Shown here piece by piece: positions 1 to 10,739 of a stretch of 64,000 nt of DNA (within the stretch, counting starts at the first letter, position 1; every line of letters begins with the position of its first letter). The translations under genes and the position numbers were made by a program. This stretch comes from Apostichopus japonicus (Eukaryota; Echinodermata; Holothuroidea; Aspidochirotida; Stichopodidae), in the NCBI RefSeq assembly GCF_037975245.1, contig NC_092569.1, positions 26,983,168 to 27,047,167 on the forward strand. Direction: 5' to 3'. Under the pieces are notes generated by a model. It made no database searches. It was given only the letters and a program-made list of their open reading frames with translations, and was not told where the DNA came from.

Positions 1-990
1 TGCAATATGACCACACACTGAAAATCACAGAATTGTAGAAAATAGAAAGAATGTTTCTACTGATGTTGAAGGTGTTCAATTTTCGCAAGCAATAGAGTCT
101 TGGATTGATCCGTCTTACCAAATATACCTATCACCATGGTGATCATTGCACAAAATTACAAAGCTAGAGATGCAAACGGGATAGGGAAGTATATATTTGG
201 GAAAACTGTTTATTGCTACTTTCAATATATGCCAATGTTAAAATTTCATTAATATAATCAGTATACGTTCTCATTTTCTTTCATAAATTGGGCGTGAAAG
301 TGTGTGTTTTCTTTCGTAAATGCAACACATAGCAACCTTTGCATAATTATATTCAAAGATACGGTTGATTTTTTGAAGGACAAATTAACAACCTATGCAT
401 AGTTTCAGTGTTTATGCTTAGAGCAAACTTAATTTAAAAAACAAAATGATACATAATTGAAAATGTTGAAAATTTATTCCTACCTTGTCATAAAACAGTA
501 GAGATGCATAAGTATCATTGTAAGAACTATACTAATTAAATTAAATTAACTGGAAATAAACATGGCTTATAAATAATGATAATAATAATAATAATAGTAC
601 AATTTTAGGTCTCATGTTAGAACAAAATTACTTGTGATGACAGTTAGCGGGATTATATATGTATTTATTTTATAGTTTGTGTATAACTATATCCTCACAA
701 TTTTACTCATTGGTCCTAAACTTAATAGCAAACATTGTCCCTAATGCTTTTCAATCGTGCGACCGGTTAAAGCACTAAAATTTCAAAGTTCACTACTTCA
801 AAGTCCATGATACAACGATGAACCCTTTCTATTAACTAAACTCACTACATGTTATGTATAGGGAGATGAGGTATTTTACTTCAACCCACATCAGAATGTG
901 AGGAGATGTGTTAGTGGGTGCGTGAGTGTGTCTGTGAGTGAGCAAAAACGTGTGTCGCGAAATGTCATCCTTTGTAGCAAACTAGGATTC
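1..990. other. AT-rich spacer, nothing recognised
   Basis: No open reading frame with coding character, no RNA gene and no repeat with clear ends was seen. A short AAT run lies near 577-596. Confidence 0.5.
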
Positions 991-995
991 CAAAG

Positions 996-1798
996 TTAAA
1001 GCAGCATTTTGCGTTGGGTCGCTTTTTTCCACCTTTTTAACATGTGCATCGATTTTTTTACATGTATCAATCATAAAACAGCAAACTAAGATACCATCCA
1101 AGTTTCATCCTGCCAAGAGCGTTAATTAGCGAGTAATTAACGATTTATATCGATAACGAGTAAAAGTGTCCTCGACAAAGTTTTCATATCTCCAAATCCA
1201 CTAGTTTGAATTCCACCAATCAGTGAATAGTATGTTTATTCATGTGCATTTTGCGTTTGGTCGCCGTTTTCTACTTTTTTGACATGTCCATCGAGTTTTT
1301 TACATACATCAAATCACAAAACAGCAAATTAAGATATTAGCCACGTTTTTCCCTGCCAAAAACGTTAATTGGCGAGTATTCCACATACAAAATTAAATCG
1401 CATTCAGTTCCCAAACCCACTAGTTTGAATTCAACCAATCAGAGATGCAGGTTTAGTTATGAGCCGTTGCTAAAAATAGATTCAAGACTTTGCGTTGGTA
1501 CAACTCCCTGGTACAACTGCCATATAGACTGTACACAAATCAAGCGTGGTGTTATATTACGTATCTGTCAATGACGTTCGTAGTGTTTAAATATTCATAT
1601 TATGGGCGAGGTTTATTGGGTTCCCAACGGAAAATATCTTGGAGAACAACACAGTTGAAAGGTGCAAATTTTTCGACTTTTATGCCACCATTTGAAGTAA
1701 AATATAAATAGATAAGCTAGTTATGTATGTCGTTATGGCATAGTGGAGTCAGTGAGGTTGAGAAATATCACAGTCGAGGACGCAAAATGCTGCTTTAA
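996..1798. repeat. Diverged two-copy repeat bounded by an inverted 18-mer
   Basis: Two related blocks of about 200-225 bp follow each other (about 1001-1225 and 1243-1445). Both begin with a CATTTTGCGT...GGTCGC segment and both contain CTAGTTTGAATTC(C/A)ACCAATCAG near their ends. An 18-bp stretch at 996-1013 recurs in inverted orientation at 1781-1798. The inverted pair could mark the ends of an old element of about 800 bp, but no target duplication is apparent. Confidence 0.4.
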
Positions 1799-2480
1799 AG
1801 TCATGAAGGAGCTGACATCTGTACCACCATGGATTAGCCCTCTTATTTCATCTTTAATTTCAACACAACTGACAGATAACAGTTTCCATCCATCCATCCA
1901 TCCGTCCTTCCGTCCGTTAATCAATTTCTATAAATACTATGAAAATAGAATGCATTATTCTCTATCCCATGTTTCCCAATCCCCTTCTTAATTGCCATAA
2001 TCCCCTTACTGACCCCGGAGACCGGGGCTGTAGCCCCTCACCGACCTCTCAACATGAGGGACAGCACCTCTGAAAGGAGGCTTCGTCAAGGTTAAAGTTC
2101 ATTCACGATTTTCACCTAGACAGGTTTTAAAATCATCCAATTTATATGGTAACCTATAGCCTTTGGGTGCACTTACCATAATCAATTTATTCGGAGAGAT
2201 TAAATCAATGATTTTTTTTTGTTAACTTAGTACATATTGGTTATACAGAGAAAGATGGTTCCAAGAATTATGAATATTTAATTTTTTCCATGCAAATGAG
2301 GAAATGATATTATAGAAGTTTAATTTTTATAATGGAATTTTATGCCAAGGAAAGGGGTTTCATGATTGTTTCTAGTTTCTGATATAATTATTCAGTTTTA
2401 TAAAGCCAATGCCTTTGCTGCATCCGATACTATGGAACAATACTCAGGAAATTACAATGATAAGAGACATATTTGACCTA

Positions 2481-2593
<113 letters not shown>

Positions 2594-2828
2594 GTCTGTC
2601 TGCCTGTCTATCTCTCTTTTAAAGATCAATGTGTAGGCTTTTGCAACCTGTAACCGAACAATGCTAGTCCTGTTGAGTGACATATTTGTCTAGAGGTCAA
2701 TCATAATATTAACCAGCTTGAAATAATATATAGATTCTAAAACCGTATCTCGAAAGAGGTACGGTTCAAAATGAAATGGAAATTAACGACCAAGGCAACT
2801 GAGCATATTTATTTGAAACGGCAATGAT

Positions 2829-2945
2829 TTGGAAAATCCACAATAGTGAAAAAAATCTTACAGCCTCCATTGGGATTCGATTCCGGGCGTCCCACTTTAT
2901 ACGTGGACACCCTTACCAACTAGGCCATGGACATTGATTGTATGT
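2829..2945 (-). mobile_element. tRNA-derived SINE head, family A (copy 1)
   Basis: The minus strand carries a tRNA-like sequence with a recognisable B box (complement of GGATTCGATTCC near 2873-2884) and an A-box-like segment near 2920. The sequence downstream of the T-arm (TTCACTATTGTGGATTTTCC on the minus strand) matches the copies at 4201-4321 and 46320-46442. The anticodon arm is degenerate and the flanks are repetitive, so this is a retroposed SINE head and not a tRNA gene. Confidence 0.65.
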
Positions 2946-2984
2946 GCAGAGTTTCTTAACTAGTAACGAAGGTCGAAGTTGTAT

Positions 2985-3125
2985 GTATGTATGTATATGT
3001 ATGTATATGTGATCTTCCCGCAAGCAGGAACTCGCGAAAGAAGCCATGGAGGCTTGTAGACTCGCAAGCTGACCGAAGCCAATCTCTCGGCACACATCCT
3101 CCCGGCACACACAAGTTGATTGCAA
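2985..3125 (-). repeat. SINE-like 3' body module (copy 1)
   Basis: On the minus strand the block reads GCCGAGAGATTGGCTTCGGTCAGCTTGCGAGTC..., continues through TTCGCGAGTTCCTGCTTGCG and ends in an (ATAC)n-like tail. Nearly the same module lies at 33935-34050 on the + strand, with a decayed inverted copy at 33755-33820. Short open frames across it have no coding character. Confidence 0.55.
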
Positions 3126-3435
3126 TTTTTATTGCATAGCGTCAATGGTGGGTATCGAGACATCACACGCAATATCAAGTTATGCCCAAATGCACTTTAT
3201 AACCGTTTTGTATCATTAACCACAGATCGGGATACTGTAAAATTACTCATAATCACAGTGAAAATTGTGACCCATAAATTGTGGGTTGTATTCTCGTAAG
3301 GTGCATGTACGTATGCACATAATATGTCTCATTACTCATGTACTAGAAATATTAAATGCATGTGTTTATCACGTGAACAATGTTGCTTTTTGTGCTATTT
3401 TTACTGTTTTCACAATAGTTGCAAATAAATATCTA

Positions 3436-3650
3436 TCATCCATCCATCCACCTATCCACCTATCCACCCATTCACCCACCCACCCACCCACCCATCCACC
3501 CATCCACCCATCCACCCATCCGATAGATGCGGACGTCAGCCCGCCCGTCCGTCCGTCCGTCCATCCATCCCTCCATCCGTCCATCAATACATCTCTCTAT
3601 CTATCTATCTACTATCTATCTACCTATCTATCTACCTATATCCTATCTAA
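3436..3650. repeat. Compound tetranucleotide microsatellite
   Basis: Runs of ATCC, CACC, CCGT and CTAT follow one another. The His/Pro/Ser/Thr-rich ORF over this stretch is repeat-derived. Confidence 0.9.
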
Positions 3651-4200
3651 CCTTCAATACTTGGAATGAAGTGGAATGAAGAGTACAAATGTAACGCTAT
3701 GAACGTATGACGGTAGATAAGTGTGAGATGCATTGATAGAAATCGAACCAAATAAACCAAGTATATACAGGAAGCGGATTAAGGAGCAAAGAACGGATTA
3801 CATATATTTGTAGAACTGGTAGTTGTTAAGGGGTCCCAAGTCTTTATTGAGACCGGTGATATGAGACTTAATAAGAAGATCCAATCGATTTCTTTTCAAT
3901 TACGTTCAGTAACGGATTTAAAGTTTGGAGCAAATGAAAGACATTTTAATGTTTTGAGAAAAGATCTTGAAGATTGAAATGTTCGGAAGCAGTGAATCCT
4001 GGAAAATTATAACTTAATTAGATTTTGTGTGATTATTGACACGTAAGCGGAACCGAGAACCTGTTTCACTTACATGATTACTCTCCTTGCAAAGAACACA
4101 GTAGAATATTTACATGACATTGTTAGCATCACAAGAGAGGAAAGGGGTCATAGATCAAAGTCAACATTGGGAATTTTAACCACGGTGCTCGGGGTAAAAT

Positions 4201-4318
4201 GGGGGCATAATTGGCACCGCGGTTTTCCGCATGTATATACGCATATAAAGCAGGCCCCGGTTCGAATCCCGGTGGAATTTTTTCACTGTTCTGGATTTTA
4301 CAACTCATTACGATTTTC

Positions 4319-4321
<3 letters not shown>
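4201..4321 (+). mobile_element. tRNA-derived SINE head, family A (copy 2) with TA tail
   Basis: A tRNA-like block has its B box GGTTCGAATCC at 4259-4269. It is followed by the family-specific TTTTTTCACTGTTCTGG segment and runs directly into a (TA)n tract at 4322. The 5' half is diverged and cannot fold into a full cloverleaf. Confidence 0.65.

Positions 4322-4403
<82 letters not shown>
4322..4403. repeat. (TA)n microsatellite abutting SINE
   Basis: About 41 TA units directly downstream of the family A SINE head, so it may be the expanded simple-repeat tail of that SINE. Confidence 0.9.
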
Positions 4404-4405
<2 letters not shown>

Positions 4406-4424
4406 TAAGTGATTGGAAGTAAAA

Positions 4425-4492
4425 CAGCCAATGTTTGGTTTTTGCAGAGCTTTCGAGCAAAACTAGCTCTTCTTCAGTGCATGATCACCGAA
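4425..4492 (-). mobile_element. Possible Penelope-like element terminal fragment
   Basis: On the minus strand the segment reads GAAGAAGAGCTAGTTTTGCT followed by CGAAAGCTCTGC. This resembles the terminal repeat of Penelope-like elements (a GAAGA...CGAAA signature). It is short and the match is from memory of the family, so confidence is modest. Confidence 0.35.
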
Positions 4493-4510
4493 AGTGACAA
4501 GGAGTAGCAG

Positions 4511-4511
<1 letters not shown>

Positions 4512-4609
<98 letters not shown>
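4512..4609. repeat. Imperfect (TA)n microsatellite
   Basis: TA units with occasional TTTATA and AAATA interruptions. Confidence 0.9.
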
Positions 4610-5534
4610 CAAAAAAAATAAAATGTTGTAGGGAATCACTTCGTTTTTCTTCGCGTTAGGCTCTCCATGCACGCAAAATAACAGAGGCTTTGTTTCTAAT
4701 TTCCTGGATACTTTCATATATATCACAGCCGATGCTTGTAACAACGAGAACGTTGGTTCTGAGTCATTTCAGTTCAAATTAACAACATTTAGAGGCACAG
4801 TTTTATACCTGCTCATTCATGTTCACTTAGAACAACAAAAGTATCATCTAACAACCAAGTGAAAAATACGAAACTTGTCAAGTTATTGTTGACGTGCTTT
4901 TGCGCGTGCTTTGCGTGTTTTACGCGTAACTTGACAACGCGTGAAAATATTACGATGATATAGTCGCGTTGACTATGGTCACGCTATATAGCGGTACATG
5001 CTGGTGAGAAATTTCCATATGGTCGAGTTGTTGCGTTGCGCAAAACTTGACAACACGTGTAAAGTACGATATTGGTCGACTTTACACATGCATAACATCT
5101 TGACATAGTTACCAAACTGTCGAATTGTTGCGTTATACCATAACACGGTTACAATTCTTATGTCCCATCAGAACCACCGTATACAACGCAAATGGGTGAG
5201 CTACTTTCAGTTTAATCGACCAGAACTCAAGTTCCAAGAATCATTTGTATCATCAATCAACATTGGCTAATGTAAAATTATATTTTTGTTACATTTTACC
5301 AGCCTATGATAACTTTTAGGTTGATTTTTTAATTATAAATTTATGACTGCCTAAGTTAATCCATTCAAGTTGTTAGAGTCTGAAATCAAAACAGCTTTGT
5401 GAAACGATAAACAGATTGTTTCAAGTCATTGAAGCAGTTACCTGGCACAGAATTTCAACGGTGGGATACTGGGAGGGGGTATATATTGTGCAAATAAACC
5501 CCAACGACTGATTTAGATAAGTGACTTTATCCTT

Positions 5535-5861
<327 letters not shown>

Positions 5862-6462
5862 TTAATAAAAATGGTAGACGTTGTCTGTTTCTTTAGGTCC
5901 TCATAACAATTTTTGTCAGGCAATGTTTTCTATCATATGATTTTTTTTTGTTCAAAATTTGATGGTATTTTGCATCTGGAAACAATAGATCTAGAGCGAA
6001 TGGTGTCATATGCAACCTTCAGCTGAGAATGGTTTGATTTCTTTAACACATTTTTAACTCATATATTTCACAGCGGAAACATTGACAAAGTGATATTTCT
6101 AAAAACATTGAACCGGGACCGTTCAGGAAACATTCCAAGTTCATCAATTTTCAAGGGTAAATCAGTAAGAAAATTATAATAGGAAAGCAAGAATTTGAAG
6201 AACATATTTCGACACTCACACGCGGACCGCCTGTTGTGTTTCAATGTGACCCTATGTCAGCCGATGGTTTGGACTATCATGGCACACATTTGACCACCAG
6301 GATTGTTATGGTTTTGAGATAGATGATTCGAAACTGAAGCATAGTGTACTACAACTGAATACGTTATGCTGCAATTAGTTAGCATTGTTGAATAATTCCT
6401 GGTTCATAAACGGATTTCTAAAGAGCAGCACATTCAATCCACCTGGTAATTAAATCATCGTA

Positions 6463-6464
<2 letters not shown>

Positions 6465-6558
<94 letters not shown>

Positions 6559-6560
6559 TG
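6465..6560. repeat. (TA)n microsatellite
   Basis: About 45 TA units with one TTTATA interruption, immediately upstream of the decayed Penelope-like element. Confidence 0.9.
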
Positions 6561-6635
6561 CAATATATTGCAATTATCCCAACAAATTATTGAAGAGAAC
6601 CCTTAACAAGGTCTGTAAGCATTCCCAGGGAGAAA

Positions 6636-7560
6636 TTGCTTCAAAATCAACATAGGGAGGTGAAAGAAAATCGTATTCCCATTGTCCTTACGCACAGCGA
6701 TCAGGTCGATCCATTCACTAGGCTGGTCAAAAATGAACAGAACACGTTGAACTTGGGAGTCGATATGGATGACATTTTTATTAACTCCACTGTAGTTGGT
6801 AGAAGCTTACAACCTCCCAGCCTACATCACATCCTTGTTAAGAGTCGTTTTTTCCCTCCACCGACACTTCCCTACCCAAGGGGAATATTAAATGTGGTAA
6901 AGCCCGGTGTAAGGTCTGTCATAATATGATCACGGACCCTGACATTCATCTCTCTCCCTCAGCGGTGTGTTTACATCCAGGCCTATACAACTGTGATACT
7001 CCCTTTGTGATATATATTATCAGTTGTGTTCTCTCTCCTGACATACAGGCCAAACCTCTACTCCTTTTCGTTTACGGCTTAATAATCACAAAAGTACAAT
7101 CCGCAGACTCAACAAAACCAGTTTTCCAGTGGCTGAACATTTTAATCTTCCCCAACACAATATTGACTGTTTAAAGTTTGCAATAATCCTGGGTAATCTG
7201 TCTATACAAGAGAAGCTTGAAGGAAGTCGAATTGATACTTAAAGTACGTTCACACTGTCATGGTCTCAGTTATGATATGGCCTTTCTTTCCGGGTTCAAG
7301 CACTTTGAGCAGTCTGGGGCTTACGGTAGACTGACGTGATTTCAATCACTCATTTTACTCCTGACGAAGGACTATTTAGGGACTTTCCTTTACAATGGTT
7401 ACCCTTCCTTTCCTACGCCTATACGCTAATGTGGTCTTTGGCAATGGAGCGCTTACAAAAGTGCCATCTGGTTAAAGGACACCCTCAAAGCATTGAAACG
7501 CGACGAACGTCAAGGAACTGTAGTTTTGATAACTGTTGTTTTTTTTGTTAGCTACGAGCT
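6636..7560 (+). pseudogene. Decayed Penelope-like retroelement, RT C-terminus to GIY-YIG endonuclease
   Basis: The first frame (6636-6929) begins with ENRIPIVLTHS and reaches SLHHILVKSRF, a pattern typical of the linker after the reverse transcriptase in Penelope-like elements. Near 6880 the coding frame shifts: the next segment reads GNIKCGKARCKVCHNM, a cysteine cluster preceding the endonuclease. It then continues with CDTPFVIYIISC. After a second shift near 7045 the frame reads GQTSTPFRLRLNNHKSTIRR and ends with a stop near 7242. This order matches a GIY-YIG nuclease, although the Tyr-Ile-Gly part of the second motif is damaged. A GACGAAGG...GAAACGCGACG stretch (about 7362-7508) resembles the non-coding 3' terminal repeat. 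At least two frameshifts make it non-functional. Only the 3' portion is present, and 5'-truncated PLE copies are common. Confidence 0.6.
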
Positions 7561-8672
7561 AAGTTGATGGTCGGTAGACGACGTAGCTGTTTCTTGTCAG
7601 AATTAGTTCTCATCAATATATATTGGGATTTTGCTTCATTGCTTGTTTCACGATATCTCAAACACTACCCTAATCTACTCTGATCTCACTTACACCCATA
7701 TGTGGCTGTAAGTTTGACGCCGCAGAACTATTAACATTCAAGGAAAGGTACAAACATTCCCACGATACACATCATTTCACCCTACTCTTTAAGTCCCAGT
7801 TCGGTTGGCCTAAGTAAAGTTATAGTGGAGGCAGCACTGACCCCCCCACCCGCCCCACACCCAACATAAGCACTTTTACACCTACCCTTACCCTAAGTAC
7901 CCGGACAAAACCTCAGGCCTCTCTCCTTAACCCCGGGCAAACCTAACGCCAACAAGACAAGCCCCATTTTTGCTCACATATCCTCCTTCATATGCTCTTT
8001 AGTAGGCTTTATTATGTACTTTAAAGGCATGATGCCCCGCTTTTCCTTTATTTGTACACGGAACGAAAGAGTAAAGGTCAAATCCGGTGACTTGTTAGTG
8101 GTAGATGCGTTTTTTGCCCACTATAACGACTTTGATTTTCCTGTAATATATATCGAAACAACACCCTGTTGAAACACTCTTTATGAATAATGTGAGTAGG
8201 AAATTTCAGCTAAGCAGTTGATTGATATGGTTCGATGTAACATACCTTGAATTATTATCAATGGCATATCATGTATATAGAATAAGACTTACTCGGTGGC
8301 AATTGTTTTCCCCCAAGCAGGTTTGCAATTGTGTGTCAATAGTTTTACGTCATCACCATAGAAACCGTCACTTCGAGGTTACCAAAATGTCTGGATCCAT
8401 TCGTTTGCAACGAAAATATACCCGTTCAAATTTACCCGAAGCTTTTCGTATCTTTGGAATTGGTTCAGACTGTAGCCTATACTGTTTTGCGTATATTCGT
8501 TCGAGACTCGTGAACTCGCGTCGTGAAGTTGATTTTAATGTACCTATTCCACAAAACGAATTCCAATTTCAATAGAACGGCTCACACGAACCCAATGTAG
8601 CGTATGTATCATAAGTAAGGTCAACATGTGATCCAAGCATTAAAATTAAAGTTAGGGCGTTTGAAGGGTAAC
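7561..8672. other. Spacer, nothing recognised
   Basis: An open frame at 8222-8575 (117 codons) shows no domain, signal peptide or splice context that I recognise and is not called as a gene. A C-rich stretch lies near 7840-7862. Confidence 0.4.
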
Positions 8673-8680
8673 CCCGTAAC

Positions 8681-9069
8681 CAATGGCGGAGCGTCCATAC
8701 AGTCAGGGGGCGGATGCCCCCCCCCCGACGGACTCAAGTGGACTGCTGACGCCCTTTTCAGCTCTTTATACCACTTTTTACTTATTCGCGATTATTGACT
8801 TTTTTTTATTGCACTCCGATCATCTACCTATTGACATTTGTCACATTTTGTTGGTGTAATTTGGCGATGACACCTACTTATTCTTCGTTTATCTGCAACT
8901 TAGCTATGCCCGGAAAGGGTAATTTCCGGCGATCTATTAATTATCTTTACTCAAAAAATTTCTGTACGCTGCGCGCCAACCTGTGGTGGCGCTCCGCTTA
9001 GATAGTGTCGAAACCGCCCCTTCAGACCATTCTCGCCCCTCCTGACCAATACCCCTAGCTCCGCCACTG
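8681..9069 (+). mobile_element. hAT-type MITE (copy 1), intact ends and 8-bp TSD
   Basis: The element begins CAATGGCGGAGC and ends GCTCCGCCACTG, giving terminal inverted repeats of about 12 bp. It is flanked by an exact 8-bp direct repeat CCCGTAAC (8673-8680 and 9070-9077). An 8-bp duplication with CAGTGGCGGAGC-like ends is typical of hAT-superfamily elements. The interior is 389 bp without a transposase. The same sequence lies in opposite orientation at 14583-14962. Confidence 0.8.
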
Positions 9070-9125
9070 CCCGTAACTAGACTTAAGTGTGTAATTCAGT
9101 GTTTGTCTTCGATCTTCCAAGTGAT

Positions 9126-9516
9126 GGTCATTATTGGTGCTGACGTTACAAGCAATCTGATTGGCTGAAAACTTCGTGATTAGCTCAGTGGTTAACGCCG
9201 GTGCCTTTCAATCATATGGTCCCCGGTTCGAGTCACTCCCAGATTAATGTATGTCGTCCAGTTACAGAGTTGTTGACAATTAACAATTCATAATCATGGA
9301 CGTTAAATATGAATGTAAATAGCTTGCGGTTTTGATAAGCCAATGAGGCTTCTTCAAGAGTTCCTGCTTGGTCATTATTGGCGCTGACGTTACAAGCAAT
9401 CTGATTGGCTGAAAACTTCGTGATTAGCTCAGTGGTTAACGCCGGTGCCTTTCAATCATATGGTCCCCGGTTCGAGTCACTCCCAGATTAATGTATGTCG
9501 TCCAGTTACAGAGTTG

Positions 9517-9517
<1 letters not shown>
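9126..9517 (+). repeat. 244-bp tandem duplication carrying a tRNA-derived SINE head (family B)
   Basis: The block starting GGTCATTATTGG at 9126 restarts at 9370 (period 244 bp). The roughly 148 bp present in both copies are almost identical. Each copy holds a tRNA-like head with an A box (TAGCTCAGTGGTTAACGCC) at about 9180 and 9424 and a B box (GGTTCGAGTCAC) at about 9225 and 9469. An antisense relative is at 34095-34240. The second copy runs straight into (TA)n at 9519. Confidence 0.65.
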
Positions 9518-9518
<1 letters not shown>

Positions 9519-9591
<73 letters not shown>

Positions 9592-9598
9592 CATATAT

Positions 9599-9668
<70 letters not shown>
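9519..9668. repeat. (TA)n microsatellite with TACATA interruptions
   Basis: About 150 bp of TA units directly following the second SINE B head. Confidence 0.9.
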
Positions 9669-9674
<6 letters not shown>

Positions 9675-9769
9675 TAGAGAGTTGTCTGACGATCGCTAAA
9701 ACGCGTGAAACTCCGAGTTACAACTAGTACTAGTGTTCCACTAGTCTCAACTAGTATCAACATATAATA

Positions 9770-10405
9770 TAGATATATATGTATATCTAGATATAATATA
9801 TATGCAGTACCGTACCGACGCCACTGGATAGCAAAACATCACTAGATTGAGCACATTGTGCCGTTGTGGCGGGTGATTAACTATGCACAGAGTTTCACCA
9901 GGACTATAGGCCTACTATATACGCATAAGTAAAACCATACATGGAATACATTCAGTGTATGCATGGTAGGCCTATGTGTGTCATTATACAATCAAATTAT
10001 ACAAGGGATCTAATAGCCTATACCGTTTCATGAGGTTTCGGGAGCTTTGTCATCTTCTTCACTTTACATGATAAAGAGTGTTAAGATGAGCTTCCTTTCA
10101 AAGAAGAGGAAAGGGAGAAAGAGATGCGGAGAGAGACAGGCAGAGGTGGAGAGAGAAACAACTTGAGAGAGAAATATGGTTACGGCTGAATATGCAGGAT
10201 ACGTAAACATCAAACTTCATGTATGGTTATCATTTACTTCAATATGTGTCAATATGCGTTCATAAGGTGAACCATTTATCATAATGTTTGCTTCTCCTTG
10301 AATGAAGTAAGCACTATTGATGATAATGAAAGAAGAAAACGGTTTGTATAAGTAAGGGTCATTAAGGGTCTTATTGTAAGTCTTCGCCTTGCTCGATGAT
10401 CGTCA
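9770..10405. other. Spacer, nothing recognised
   Basis: A GA-rich stretch lies near 10095-10165. There is no coding or RNA signal. Confidence 0.4.
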
Positions 10406-10410
10406 CTACA

Positions 10411-10720
<310 letters not shown>

Positions 10721-10739
10721 CATCTTATCTTTGCTACTC

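Noticed and set aside
4201-4290. Possible tRNA gene
   Set aside because: Only the T-arm/B box is well kept. The 5' half does not form D- and acceptor stems, and the same 3' extension recurs in two other copies, so it is a SINE head.
8222-8575. 117-codon + strand ORF
   Set aside because: No recognisable motif, no signal or membrane segment, and no splice signals that extend it.
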